Assembly: GCA_019116785.1 (NCBI GenBank)
Contig: DXAZ01000037.1
Span: 1 to 59,038 of the forward strand
From: Candidatus Atopostipes pullistercoris
Lineage (GTDB): Bacteria; Bacillota; Bacilli; Lactobacillales; Carnobacteriaceae_A
Length of the DNA stretch: 59,038 nt
Reading direction: 5' to 3'
The position numbers and the translations under genes were made by a program. Below, in pieces: positions 32,955 through 41,332 of the stretch (the stretch's first letter is position 1; each line of letters opens with the position of its first letter). Under the pieces are notes generated by a model. It was given only the letters and a program-made list of their open reading frames with translations. It made no database searches and was not told the DNA's origin.

Positions 32955-33548
32955 ATGAATAAAAAAACAGATGTATTTCAACTAACGATTCTTAGTATGC
33001 TTTTAGCTATTTTAATTGCACAAACCTTTATTCCCATGCTTGGTTATATTCCCTTAGGGCCGATTGATGTCACGATTGTTCATATTACAGTCATTTTGGC
33101 TGCTGTTTTATTTGGGAAAAAAACAGGATCAATTATTGGATTAGCTTGGGGACTTTTAAGCATGTTGAGAGCTTATATGCAACCAACCCCTTTTAATGTA
33201 GTGTTTTTAAATCCATTAATTTCAGTTGTTCCTCGATTAATTGTGGGGTGGATAAGTGCTGTTGTGTTTATTTTCCTAAGCGAAAAAATATCTGACAAAA
33301 TTTCTTATGCAATAACAGCAGCAATAGGGACGTTTGCGAATACTTTTTTCGTGTTAGGTGGAATATATTTATTTGCGAGTGAAGCTTATGCAAAAGCTCT
33401 AGGTATTCAAGAATCCGTACTATTAGGAGCTTTAGGAACAATTGTTGCAACCAATGGTGTAATTGAAATTATTGCAAGCGTTATTATTTTACCTTTAGTC
33501 GCTTTGCCTTTGAAAAAAGTAATAAATCGAAGAACTCCCTCTTTATAA
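32955..33548 (+). CDS. ECF transporter S component, substrate uncertain (pantothenate-like)
   Basis: 197 aa substrate-binding membrane subunit of an energy-coupling-factor vitamin transporter. It shows six hydrophobic helices. The block LGPIDVTIVHITVILAAVLF and GLAWGLLSMLRAYMQPTPF match a group of S components often assigned to pantothenate (PanT), but I cannot prove the substrate. AGGAG precedes the ATG. The ATPase and T subunits (ecfA, ecfA', ecfT) are not in this window and must be supplied from elsewhere, as in group II ECF systems. Absence of a riboswitch gives no hint to the vitamin. Confidence 0.82.
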   Translation: MNKKTDVFQLTILSMLLAILIAQTFIPMLGYIPLGPIDVTIVHITVILAAVLFGKKTGSIIGLAWGLLSMLRAYMQPTPFNVVFLNPLISVVPRLIVGWISAVVFIFLSEKISDKISYAITAAIGTFANTFFVLGGIYLFASEAYAKALGIQESVLLGALGTIVATNGVIEIIASVIILPLVALPLKKVINRRTPSL

Positions 33549-33607
33549 GGATTGCTATTGATTTTTTTAGGAAAGAATAGAAGTCATTGGAGTTAGTGCT
33601 AATTATT

Positions 33608-33635
33608 TTACCTTAAAATTTATATGTGCTACACT
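33608..33635 (+). promoter_or_regulatory. Promoter of sodA
   Basis: TTACCT (33608-33613), 16-base spacer ending TGTGC, TACACT (33630-33635). Confidence 0.5.
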
Positions 33636-33681
33636 GCATTTAAGTGTTAGAAACAGATAATAATCAAGGAGGAGTTTTTAC

Positions 33682-34290
33682 ATGACTTATAAATTGCCAG
33701 ATTTACCGTATGCATATGATGCCCTAGAACCATATATTGATGAAGAGACGATGAAACTTCATCACGATAAACATCATAATGCTTATGTAGAAAAGACGAA
33801 TAAAGCTTTGGAAGGTCACGACGATTTACAAAATCTATCGATTGAAGAACTTGTAACAAAATTAGATGAAGTGCCTGAAGACATTCGTACAACAGTTCGT
33901 AATAATGGTGGAGGACATGTGAATCATTCATTATTTTGGGAAGTGCTTTCTCCAAATGGTGGCGGTGAGCCAACAGGTGAATTAGCGGATGCAATTAATG
34001 AATCGTTCGGAAGCTTTGATGATTTTAAATCAGAATTAGAAACAGCTGCAACTGGTCAATTTGGATCAGGATGGGGCTGGCTTGTAGTAGATAATGGAAA
34101 TTTAAAAGTTACAAGTACACCAAACCAAGATTCTCCTCTAATGGAAGGACAAACGCCAATTTTTGGAATAGACGTTTGGGAACATGCTTACTACCTAAAT
34201 TATCAAAATGTACGTGCTGATTACGTGAAAGCAGTATGGAACATTGTTAATTGGGATGAAGTCGCAAAAAGATATAAAGAAGCTAAATAA
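33682..34290 (+). CDS. sodA: Superoxide dismutase, manganese type
   Basis: 202 aa enzyme dismutating superoxide. Metal ligands fit His27 ([10 protein letters not shown] region), His in HVNHSLFW, and Asp/His in [14 protein letters not shown] Gln in the NQDSP segment and Gly in NGGGHVNHS correspond to the Mn-type pattern rather than Fe-type. AAGGAGG precedes the ATG. pbpA follows and rpmG is next, the same sodA-pbpA-rpmG neighbourhood seen in Bacillus. It has its own terminator. Confidence 0.96.
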   Translation: MTYKLPDLPYAYDALEPYIDEETMKLHHDKHHNAYVEKTNKALEGHDDLQNLSIEELVTKLDEVPEDIRTTVRNNGGGHVNHSLFWEVLSPNGGGEPTGELADAINESFGSFDDFKSELETAATGQFGSGWGWLVVDNGNLKVTSTPNQDSPLMEGQTPIFGIDVWEHAYYLNYQNVRADYVKAVWNIVNWDEVAKRYKEAK

Positions 34291-34317
34291 TTTTATAAAA
34301 ATACAAGAATGAAATAT

Positions 34318-34366
34318 TAAAGGTTTAATCATTGGTTCTTTGTACCAGTGATTAAACCTTTTTTAT
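34318..34366 (+). terminator. Intrinsic terminator after sodA
   Basis: AAAGGTTTAATCA-TGGT pairs with ACCA-TGATTAAACCTTT with one mismatch, then TTTAT. Confidence 0.9.
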
Positions 34367-34455
34367 GATTTCTAATGCAAAACACCTCTCAATTTGTTAA
34401 ACTACCATATAGAAATAGACGGTAAGAAATTGATGAGATTAAAGAGGTATAATGA

Positions 34456-36591
34456 ATGGAAAACAAAAAGAAGAATCGAAAAGATCGTAATAAATCACAT
34501 ATTCCTTTTCGACTAAATTTATTATTTTTTATTATTTTTTTATTATTTGTAACTTTGATTATTCGTTTAGGATACTTGCAAATTATACAAGGTGAAGAAT
34601 TTAAAGCTGAAGTTGAACGAACAGAAAGTACGACTGTTCGTGGGAATGTACCTCGTGGAGAGATCTTTGATTCCAAATTAAGACCTTTAGTCGCCAATGA
34701 AGCGAAAAATACGATTATGTACACTAGAGGAGCGAACACCAAAACTGAAAATATGGCACAAGTTGCGGATAACCTAGCACACTTAATTGATTTGCCACAT
34801 ACATCACCTTTTCAAAATGATGACAGCGATTTGACTGTACGAGATTTGAAGGATTATTTTTTTGCGACTAATGATGAAATGATGAAAGAGCGTATTGAAA
34901 AATATACAACAGAAAATAATATTAGCGAAAATGATTTTTCTTATTCCGATCAACTTGAATTAATTAGTGATGCAGAAATTATGGATTATTCAGATCATGA
35001 GTTAAAAGCGATCGCTATTTTTACAAAAATGAATTCAGCATATGCTTTAAGTACAGTTAACATAAAAAATAATGAAGTCACACAAGATGAAATTGCTCGC
35101 GTAAGCGAAAATTTATTGTTGCTTCCCGGTGTAACAACTGGAACAGATTGGGATCGAATTTATCCTCAAGAAGATACTTTACGAAGTATATTAGGGTCTG
35201 TTTCTTCGGAAAGTCAAGGAATCCCTAAACAACAATTAAATAGTTATTTAGCGAAAGGCTATTCAAGAAATGATCGAATTGGCCAAAGTTTTCTTGAAGC
35301 TCAATATGAAACAGTGTTACGTGGAAGTAAATCCACTTCAAAAACAGAAACAGATAATTCGGGAGATATTATTAGTCAAGAAGAAATCTTTTCTGGAAGT
35401 AAGGGAAATAATTTAATTTTAACCATTGATATGGACTTTCAAGATCGTGTAGATGATATTTTGTTAGATGTTCTTTCCAATAGACGAGGTTTAAACGAGA
35501 GTGTTTATGCAGTGGCTATAGATCCTAAAAATGGAGATATTTTAGCTTTAAGTGGAAAAAAAGTTGTCAATGGAAAAGTTAAAGATGATTCATTAGGTGT
35601 TATTTCCAATGCATTTAATATGGGGTCTTCGGTTAAGCCTGCGACTGTTTTGATGGGTTATATGGATGGGGCCTTAACCTTGGATAACAATACTATTGTA
35701 GATACACCTATGCGCATGAAAGGATCAAATAATATTTCATCAGTCTTTAATCGTTCTGGTTCCGTTTCAGTTAATGATATAACAGCCCTTCAATATTCAT
35801 CTAACGTATATATGGCTCAAATTGCCTTGCGTATGGGAGGATATTGGAATTTCCAACAGGATCAAGGTGTACCAATTGATTATATAAATACAGTAGATAA
35901 TATGCGAAGATATTATCGTCAATTTGGATTAGGTAGTGAAACTGGTATAGATTTACCAAGTGAAGCAACTGGTCAGCAAAGCGTTCCTCAAGATGCTGGT
36001 CAAGCAATGTTCTTGGCTTTTGGACAATTCGATACGTATACTCCTTTACAGTTGGCTCAATACTCTTCTACGATTGCAAATGGGGGAACAAGATTTGCTC
36101 CTCGCTTGGTTTCTGAGATTAGAGAAACAAATCAAGATACAGGAGAAGTTGGCTCTCTGGTTAAAGAGATAGAGCCCAAAATAATGAATACGATTGATGT
36201 TTCTCCAACAGTCATCGAACGAGTTCAACAAGGAATGTACCAAGTAGTAAACGGAAATTATGGGTTTGTTCCTGGTATATTTAATAGTGCTCCTTATGTT
36301 TCAGCAGGTAAAACAGGAACGGCACAAGCCTTTTATTGGGGAGCGAATAAATCAAAACAAGGGGAGAGTGTAACGAATGTTACTTATGTAGGTTATGCCC
36401 CTTATGATGATCCAGAAATTGCTATTGCAGTTGTAGTTCCTTATTTACCGAATCATAATACTGGGACCGTTCATGTGGACACATCTAGAAAAATATTTGA
36501 TGCTTACTTTGAGGTAGGGGAGTATGAGAATGAAGAACCAACATCTGATGAAATACCAGAAGATGCAGGAGATCCTCTAGAAGATGAATAA
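34456..36591 (+). CDS. pbpA: Class B penicillin-binding protein 2 (elongation-type transpeptidase)
   Basis: 711 aa. A basic N-terminus precedes one membrane helix (about 19-41) and a dimerisation domain beginning VRGNVPRGEIFDSKLRPL. The transpeptidase domain carries Ser391-S-V-Lys394, Ser448-S-Asn450 and Lys619-T-G. The last 30 residues are acidic. It is the elongasome PBP2/PbpA-PbpH type, matching the Bacillus sodA-pbpA order. No PASTA domains are present, which argues against the divisome PBP2x type. GAGG precedes the ATG. Together with the MecA-type PBP at 19995 this window holds two of the class B enzymes. Confidence 0.92.
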   Translation: MENKKKNRKDRNKSHIPFRLNLLFFIIFLLFVTLIIRLGYLQIIQGEEFKAEVERTESTTVRGNVPRGEIFDSKLRPLVANEAKNTIMYTRGANTKTENMAQVADNLAHLIDLPHTSPFQNDDSDLTVRDLKDYFFATNDEMMKERIEKYTTENNISENDFSYSDQLELISDAEIMDYSDHELKAIAIFTKMNSAYALSTVNIKNNEVTQDEIARVSENLLLLPGVTTGTDWDRIYPQEDTLRSILGSVSSESQGIPKQQLNSYLAKGYSRNDRIGQSFLEAQYETVLRGSKSTSKTETDNSGDIISQEEIFSGSKGNNLILTIDMDFQDRVDDILLDVLSNRRGLNESVYAVAIDPKNGDILALSGKKVVNGKVKDDSLGVISNAFNMGSSVKPATVLMGYMDGALTLDNNTIVDTPMRMKGSNNISSVFNRSGSVSVNDITALQYSSNVYMAQIALRMGGYWNFQQDQGVPIDYINTVDNMRRYYRQFGLGSETGIDLPSEATGQQSVPQDAGQAMFLAFGQFDTYTPLQLAQYSSTIANGGTRFAPRLVSEIRETNQDTGEVGSLVKEIEPKIMNTIDVSPTVIERVQQGMYQVVNGNYGFVPGIFNSAPYVSAGKTGTAQAFYWGANKSKQGESVTNVTYVGYAPYDDPEIAIAVVVPYLPNHNTGTVHVDTSRKIFDAYFEVGEYENEEPTSDEIPEDAGDPLEDE

Positions 36592-36620
36592 AAAAGATGG
36601 GAAAAATTTCCCATCTTTTT
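36591..36620 (+). terminator. Terminator of pbpA overlapping its stop codon
   Basis: AAAAAGATGGGAAA pairs with TTTCCCATCTTTTT across AA (14 bp). Confidence 0.9.
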
Positions 36621-36670
36621 AGCTTATAGAAAAATATAAACACTTCCTAATTCTTTTATAAAAGAATAAA

Positions 36671-36703
36671 GCTTCTAACTTGTTCAAAAGAACTAGTTAG
36701 AAG
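36671..36703 (-). terminator. Terminator of rpmG
   Basis: GCTTCTAACT-GTTC pairs with GAAC-AGTTAGAAGC. Read on the minus strand it is followed by TTTATTCTTTTA. Confidence 0.8.
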
Positions 36704-36726
36704 CCGTTATTTCTTACTTTGATGAA

Positions 36727-36879
36727 TTATTTTTTAGTTTCACGGTGTAAAGTCATTTTACGTTCACGTGGGCAATATTTTTTCATCTCTAAACGTTCAT
36801 CATTCGTTTGTCTGTTTTTTGTAGTAATGTAATTTTGTTCTCCACACTCAGTACATTCTAATGTAATATTTACGCGCAT
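36727..36879 (-). CDS. rpmG: 50S ribosomal protein L33
   Basis: 50 aa protein beginning [17 protein letters not shown] and ending [15 protein letters not shown]. The first zinc pair CxxC is present but the second is reduced to a single Cys (CPRER), as in B. subtilis RpmGA, so this paralogue sits between the zinc-binding and zinc-free forms. GGAGGG precedes ATG 36879. Zn-independent L33 copies are often regulated by Zur, and a zur gene lies 3.5 kb away, but I see no clear Zur palindrome here. It is convergent with pbpA, with separate terminators. Confidence 0.93.
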   Translation of the reverse strand: MRVNITLECTECGEQNYITTKNRQTNDERLEMKKYCPRERKMTLHRETKK

Positions 36880-36903
36880 ATCTTTCCCTCCAAATCAGAA
36901 AAT

Positions 36904-36932
36904 AAAGTATTTACAAATCGAGTAAATACTTT
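36904..36932 (-). other. Perfect hairpin in the rpmG 5' leader
   Basis: AAAGTATTTAC (36904-36914) pairs with GTAAATACTTT (36922-36932), 11 bp around a 7-base loop. It lies 25 bases upstream of the rpmG start, within the likely transcript. Confidence 0.6.
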
Positions 36933-37007
36933 GCGAATAATAGAATACCACGACTCCGATAATTATTCTAGTCTTTTTTGGTAAAAGTTCATATTCTTAA
37001 AGTAAAT

Positions 37008-37018
37008 TATGTTATAAT
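37008..37018 (+). promoter_or_regulatory. Extended -10 promoter of the rhomboid gene
   Basis: TATGTTATAAT, with a perfect hexamer at 37013-37018, 38 bases before ATG 37056. Confidence 0.6.
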
Positions 37019-37055
37019 TGTAAAAGATTTCACTGCACAACGAAAGGGTTTATTC

Positions 37056-37757
37056 ATGAAGACTAATTTAGATAATAGGTTTTATAAACTAAAGAGGCAG
37101 CCATTTGTGACTTATGGTTTATTGGCGGTGACTATTTTAATGTATTTGCTCATGACCTTTAACGGTGGAAGTGAGAATCCATGGACTTTAATGATTTTTG
37201 GAGCAAAAGTGAATGAATACATTGTTTATGGAGATTGGTGGAGATTAATCACCCCGGTTTTTTTACATATTGGTTTTACCCATTTATTATTTAATGGATT
37301 AGTCATTTATTTTCTAGGAATTGAATTGGAAATGATTATAGGCCATTTTCGTTTTTTATTATTATATCTATTAAGTGGATTGCTTGGAAATGCAGCCAGT
37401 TTTGCGTTCAATAGCTCGATTTCAGCAGGGGCTAGTACAGCGATTTTTGGAATGTTTGCGACAACAATTGTTTTGGGCAAGTTATATCCGTATCACTCCA
37501 AAATCCAAAGATTATCGAGAGATTATATAGCATTGATTATTATTAATGTGATCAGTGGTTTTTTCAATCAGTCTATTGATAATGCAGGACATTTAGGAGG
37601 AATGCTTGGTGGATATTTGATTATGTATGTTTTATCTTCGAAAAATGCGATCAATAATCCAACTAAGAAGCGAATGAAATATGGTCTGATTTACTTACTT
37701 AGTTTAATTATACTTATAGTCATAGGCTATATTAGAACAACCTCCTTTGTTTTTTAA
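37056..37757 (+). CDS. gluP: Rhomboid family intramembrane serine protease
   Basis: 233 aa membrane protease. The catalytic serine motif is GASTAIFGMF and the catalytic histidine lies in AGHLGGMLGGY; HLLFNGLVIYFLG in an earlier helix supports the active site. Six to seven hydrophobic helices are visible. ATG 37056 follows AAAGGG; the frame continues upstream through the promoter and is rejected. Position before glcK and a rhodanese gene matches B. subtilis gluP/yqgP, hence the symbol. The soluble N-terminal domain and TPR repeats of B. subtilis GluP are absent, so this is a minimal rhomboid. Confidence 0.9.
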   Translation: MKTNLDNRFYKLKRQPFVTYGLLAVTILMYLLMTFNGGSENPWTLMIFGAKVNEYIVYGDWWRLITPVFLHIGFTHLLFNGLVIYFLGIELEMIIGHFRFLLLYLLSGLLGNAASFAFNSSISAGASTAIFGMFATTIVLGKLYPYHSKIQRLSRDYIALIIINVISGFFNQSIDNAGHLGGMLGGYLIMYVLSSKNAINNPTKKRMKYGLIYLLSLIILIVIGYIRTTSFVF

Positions 37758-37821
37758 AGGATTTAAATATACATTCAATTAAAATAACAATTGTAAATAT
37801 ATTAAAGGTAGGAGAATTTAA

Positions 37822-38802
37822 ATGTTAGATAAAAAAGTCATTGGAATTGATTTAGGGGGTACAACTGCAAAGTGTGCCATTTTAAATACAAAGGGAGAAA
37901 TCCAAACGAAATGGAGTATTGAAACAGATATTTCTGAGGAAGGCTCAAAAATTGTTCCAAATTTAATTGATTCGATTAATCATCAATTAGAGCGTTTTCA
38001 ATTAACGGCTGAAGATTTTATAGGTATTGGAATGGGTTCACCAGGAACAGTAAATCGAGTGGAAGGAACGGTCATAGGTGCTTATAACTTAAATTGGAAA
38101 ACAATGCAGCCTGTTCGTGAACAAATTGAAAAGGGAACTGGAATTCCTTTTTTTATTGATAATGATGCAAATGTTGCAGCTCTTGGAGAACAATGGGTAG
38201 GTGCAGGAAATAATGAACCGGATGTTGTTTTCGTTACTTTAGGTACAGGAGTAGGTGGAGGATTAATTTCTGACGGGAAGTTATTACATGGAGCAATTGA
38301 TGCTGCCGGAGAAATTGGCCATGTGACCGTAGAACCAGATGGTTATTTATGTACTTGTGGTAAGAAAGGATGCCTCGAACAATATGCTTCGGCTACAGGA
38401 GTAGTTCATCTAGCGCGAGATTTATCTGAAGAATACGCTGGAGATTCTCAATTAAAATATTTAATTGATGATGGACAAAAAGTGGATGCTAAGATTATTT
38501 TTGATTTAGCGAATGAAGGCGATGCTTTAGCCGAAATGATTGTTGATCGTTTTGCTTATTATTTAGGTTTTGCTTTAGCAAATATTGCAAACTTATTAAA
38601 TCCATCCACTATAGTTTTAGGCGGCGGAGTTTCTAAAGCAGGAGAATTTTTAGCCGAGAAAGTTCGAAAAGTCCTAATCGAATTTTCTTTTCCAACCATT
38701 CGCGAAGTAACAAAAGTAAAAATTGCTGAATTAGGCAATGATGCGGGTGTAATAGGGGCGGCTTCTTTAGTTTTAAATGAAATTGAAGACGTGCTAAAAT
38801 AA
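37822..38802 (+). CDS. glcK: ROK family glucokinase
   Basis: 326 aa kinase phosphorylating glucose with ATP. The phosphate-binding loop is IGIDLGGTTAKCAIL (8-22), the glucose-binding region DNDANVAALGEQ and the ROK zinc motif CTCGKKGCLEQYAS. HGAIDAAGEIGHVTV precedes it. AGGAG lies nine bases before the ATG. In B. subtilis the gene order is gluP-yqgQ-glcK-yqhL; here yqgQ is missing but the rest is kept. The product feeds glycolysis and zwf. Confidence 0.95.
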   Translation: MLDKKVIGIDLGGTTAKCAILNTKGEIQTKWSIETDISEEGSKIVPNLIDSINHQLERFQLTAEDFIGIGMGSPGTVNRVEGTVIGAYNLNWKTMQPVREQIEKGTGIPFFIDNDANVAALGEQWVGAGNNEPDVVFVTLGTGVGGGLISDGKLLHGAIDAAGEIGHVTVEPDGYLCTCGKKGCLEQYASATGVVHLARDLSEEYAGDSQLKYLIDDGQKVDAKIIFDLANEGDALAEMIVDRFAYYLGFALANIANLLNPSTIVLGGGVSKAGEFLAEKVRKVLIEFSFPTIREVTKVKIAELGNDAGVIGAASLVLNEIEDVLK

Positions 38803-38846
38803 ATCAATAAAAATTAATTTTGTAGATGAAGAAAGGAATAATGATT

Positions 38847-39281
38847 TTGTTGAATGGAATTAAAAATTTTATTAGTAATATGAGTACATTTGCCTTGATT
38901 TTGTGGATTATCTTAATTTTGTGGGGAATTTGGGAGTTAATTCAATACTTTCGTAGAAAGAGATCAGCGGTTGCTTTGGAAAGTGAAGAATTCAAAAAAG
39001 ATTTACGTAAAAAACAATTAATTGATGTAAGGGAAAAGGATGAATTTGATGCTGGTCACATATTAGGTGCTCGTAATATTCCTTTTTTTGAAATCAAACA
39101 AAGATATGTTGAACTGCGTAAAGATCAACCAATTTATTTATATGAAGCAGGAACTTATGCTGCTTATAGAGCCGCTATTGAGTTAAGAAAACATGGATTT
39201 GAAGATTTATTTGTACTTAAAGGTGGCTATGACAATTGGGAAGGTCGCATTAAACGCAATAAGAAAAAATTAGAAGATTAA
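38847..39281 (+). CDS. Membrane-anchored rhodanese-like protein lacking the catalytic cysteine
   Basis: About 144 aa. An N-terminal membrane helix (FALILWIILILWGIWELI) is followed by a rhodanese fold with LIDVREKDEFDAGHILGARNIP and LKGGYDNWEG. The active-site loop, normally with Cys, reads YLYEAGTYAAYRAA, with Glu in the Cys place, so sulphur transfer is unlikely. Starts are ambiguous: AAAGGA (38832-38837) fits TTG 38847 best; ATG 38841 is very close and ATG 38826 has no site. It corresponds in position to B. subtilis yqhL downstream of glcK. Confidence 0.85.
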   Translation: MLNGIKNFISNMSTFALILWIILILWGIWELIQYFRRKRSAVALESEEFKKDLRKKQLIDVREKDEFDAGHILGARNIPFFEIKQRYVELRKDQPIYLYEAGTYAAYRAAIELRKHGFEDLFVLKGGYDNWEGRIKRNKKKLED

Positions 39282-39288
39282 AAATTTA

Positions 39289-39336
39289 AAATGGTGTAGA
39301 AAAGTAATAGTCAATACTTTTTTACACCATTTTATT
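39289..39336. terminator. Bidirectional terminator between rhodanese-like gene and PPDK regulator
   Basis: AAAATGGTGTA-AAAAGTA pairs with TACTTTT-TACACCATTTT with one mismatch. Confidence 0.9.
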
Positions 39337-39371
39337 TGTTTACTTTATTGAAGAGTAAATGAAGAGGGTTA

Positions 39372-40232
39372 TTATCTATTTTCGGGTTTTTTAATGATGT
39401 GATGTAAACCTTCTTCATTTAAATAATTCACAATAGTACCTGCTGTTTCTTCAATAGATTTGTTAGCAACGTTGATAATTCTACAATTAAGTTTATTGTA
39501 TAATTCATTTGCATAATCAATCTCTTTTTTTATGCGGGTCTTGTCAGAATAAACCGTCTCTGGATCTAATCCATAAGCAATCATTCTTTCTTTTCGTATC
39601 TCACTTAAAACTTCTACATCATTCGTCAATCCAATAATACGACTAGGATTTACCTCCCAAATTTCTTCAGGTAATTCAGATTCAGGCATTAATGGAAGAT
39701 TAGCCACCTTATAATTGGTGTTATTGGCTAAATAAATACTTAGTGGCGTTTTTGAAGTTCTTGAAATCCCCAAAATAACAATATCCGCTTCTAAGAATCC
39801 TTTAGGTTCTTTCCCATCATCATGTGCTACCGCAAACTCTAAAGCTGTAATACGATCAAAATATTCTTTATCTAGAGGAGTCTGAAAATCTGACTCGGCA
39901 GCGTTTGAGGTTAAACCGGTGACTTCTCCAACTCGGTTAACGATTGGAGTTAGGATATCATGGTAGTCATCACAAATTCCTTTAGCTTCATTCTCTAAAT
40001 ATTCAGACATATTTTGATTGGCAAAAGTGTGAAAAACAATAGTGACCTCCGTTTCACTTTTTAACTCATTGACTATTTTATCAATTTCTGCAAACTCTGT
40101 AATAAAAGTATAATCTTTTATTACATATTCTAACTCAGAAAATTTGTTTAAGGCAGCTCTAGCAATATTTACAGCAGATTGGCCAATAGAATCTGAAACA
40201 ACATAAGCAATTAATTTTGGCTGATTCGACAT
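39372..40232 (-). CDS. Pyruvate, phosphate dikinase regulatory protein (kinase/pyrophosphorylase)
   Basis: 286 aa member of the DUF299/PPDK-regulatory family, which phosphorylates a threonine of pyruvate phosphate dikinase using ADP and removes it with phosphate. The P-loop-like motif is GISRTSKTPLSIYLAN; the start VVSDSIGQSAVNIARAAL is characteristic. The B. subtilis homologue YqfL sits beside glyQS-dnaG-sigA. Here it lies some 6 kb before that block, next to zur. The dikinase itself is not in the window, so the target is unproven. GAGAGG precedes the ATG. Confidence 0.92.
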   Translation of the reverse strand: MSNQPKLIAYVVSDSIGQSAVNIARAALNKFSELEYVIKDYTFITEFAEIDKIVNELKSETEVTIVFHTFANQNMSEYLENEAKGICDDYHDILTPIVNRVGEVTGLTSNAAESDFQTPLDKEYFDRITALEFAVAHDDGKEPKGFLEADIVILGISRTSKTPLSIYLANNTNYKVANLPLMPESELPEEIWEVNPSRIIGLTNDVEVLSEIRKERMIAYGLDPETVYSDKTRIKKEIDYANELYNKLNCRIINVANKSIEETAGTIVNYLNEEGLHHIIKKPENR

Positions 40233-40423
40233 AGATAAATCCTCTCATATCATAGTAAAATAAGTTCTTGTAAGTTAACGTTCATTATATAGTAAAAGAG
40301 TTAAGAAAAAAAGCGATAAAATAAATTCCTTTCTTTTAAAAGATGTTTGAATGGAGTATACTGTTACTTGAGATAAGATTATAAAACATTGAAGGAATAA
40401 TAGCATTACAAGGGTGATGAATT

Positions 40424-40855
40424 ATGCCGTTATTAAAAGAAGCATTAAACATACTCAAAGAAAGTGATTTAAAAATAACAGAACGAAGAGTTGAAATGAT
40501 TGAAGTGATGTATCAATCAAATCGTTATTTATCTGCTAAAGAAGTAAAGGCAGAATTAGAGGATAGTTATCCTAGTATAAGTCCAGATACTATTTATCGG
40601 AATCTTCATTCTTTTTCAACTTTAAATATATTAGAAGAAACAGAGATTAATGGGGAAAAATTCTTTCGAGCCAATTGTTATTTAGATGAACACCATCACC
40701 ATTTTATTTGTACAGAGTGCGGACGTTCGCTAAAACTTCCTATGTGCCCATTAGATTATTATAAAGGGGAAATTGGGAATGCAGAAATTACGTCACACCG
40801 TTTTGAATTATTTGGTAAATGTGAAGAGTGCTTAAAAAAGAAAGAAACGACTTAG
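40424..40855 (+). CDS. zur: Fur-family metal regulator, most like Zur
   Basis: 143 aa winged-helix repressor. The DNA-binding part includes LKITERRVEMIEVMYQSNRYL and DTIYRNLHSF. The metal-sensing part has HHHHFICTECGRSLKLPMCPLDY and a second CxxC near the end (CEEC), giving the structural zinc site. The CPLD/CPMD segment after the first CxxC resembles B. subtilis Zur more than Fur or PerR, hence the symbol; a Fur identity cannot be excluded. AAGGGTGAT precedes the ATG. The intergenic region with the divergent regulator gene shows no clear Zur box. Confidence 0.82.
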   Translation: MPLLKEALNILKESDLKITERRVEMIEVMYQSNRYLSAKEVKAELEDSYPSISPDTIYRNLHSFSTLNILEETEINGEKFFRANCYLDEHHHHFICTECGRSLKLPMCPLDYYKGEIGNAEITSHRFELFGKCEECLKKKETT

Positions 40856-40902
40856 CTTATTATCTAAATAAGATAATAATTTAAAAATAAATCTTTTATT
40901 AA

Positions 40903-40931
40903 TTGACCTAAAATTCATTTTTGTTTATAAT
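40903..40931 (+). promoter_or_regulatory. Strong promoter of rpsU
   Basis: TTGACC (40903-40908), 17-base spacer, TATAAT (40926-40931). Confidence 0.8.
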
Positions 40932-40937
40932 GTATTA

Positions 40938-41070
40938 TAGACTGTTAAGTTCAATAGCTTACAGAAAACATAACATTCCAATAGTTAAACTATTTGGATT
41001 AAGGGAAGACAAATTGTGAATATGAAACAAAAACTGTCATCCCCTGGATTGATGAGGGGAGGTAAGAACG
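40938..41070 (+). promoter_or_regulatory. Structured 5' leader of rpsU with SD-sequestering hairpin
   Basis: The transcript starts about 133 bases before the rpsU TTG. Hairpin one is CCAATAGT with ACTATTTGG (40978-40997, one bulge). Hairpin two is TCCCCT (41040-41045) with AGGGGA (41055-41060), which covers half of the ribosome binding site GGGGAGGT (41056-41063). Such a fold could hold back translation initiation. No known leader family is recognised. Confidence 0.55.
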
Positions 41071-41259
41071 TTGACTAAAACAAATATAAGAGATGGTGAA
41101 TCTCTAGATGATGCTCTTCGTCGATTCAAACGTTCCGTTTCTAAAACTGGTACTTTAAGAGAAGCACGAAAAAGAGAGTACTATGAGAAACCAAGTGTTA
41201 AACGCAAGAAAAAATCAGAGGAAGCTCGTAAGAGAGAAAAAAGAAATAAAAGACGTTAA
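41071..41259 (+). CDS. rpsU: 30S ribosomal protein S21
   Basis: 62 aa basic ribosomal protein. It contains the family core [19 protein letters not shown] and [17 protein letters not shown]. The start is TTG 41071 (Leu codon) with GGGGAGGT seven bases upstream. yqeY follows after a terminator, the usual rpsU-yqeY-phoH-ybeY-dgkA-cdd-era order of Firmicutes. Two features suggest tight translational control: the TTG start and a hairpin over the binding site. Confidence 0.96.
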   Translation: MTKTNIRDGESLDDALRRFKRSVSKTGTLREARKREYYEKPSVKRKKKSEEARKREKRNKRR

Positions 41260-41269
41260 TAATTTTGAC

Positions 41270-41307
41270 AGCCCAGCGAATCGATTTTCGATTGTTGGGC
41301 TTTCTTT
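41270..41307 (+). terminator. Terminator after rpsU
   Basis: AGCCCAGC-AATCGA pairs with TCGATT-GTTGGGCT (one bulge and one wobble), then TTTC. Confidence 0.8.
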
Positions 41308-41332
41308 ACATAAAAAATAAAGGGTGAGCTAT

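Noticed and set aside
33647-33994. 115-codon minus-strand frame across sodA, rich in His and Leu.
   Set aside because: Shadow of the His- and Glu-rich sodA coding sequence; no binding site or family.
37757-37822. Missing yqgQ between rhomboid and glcK compared with B. subtilis.
   Set aside because: Only 64 bases are present, with no frame; gene loss here is unremarkable in Lactobacillales.
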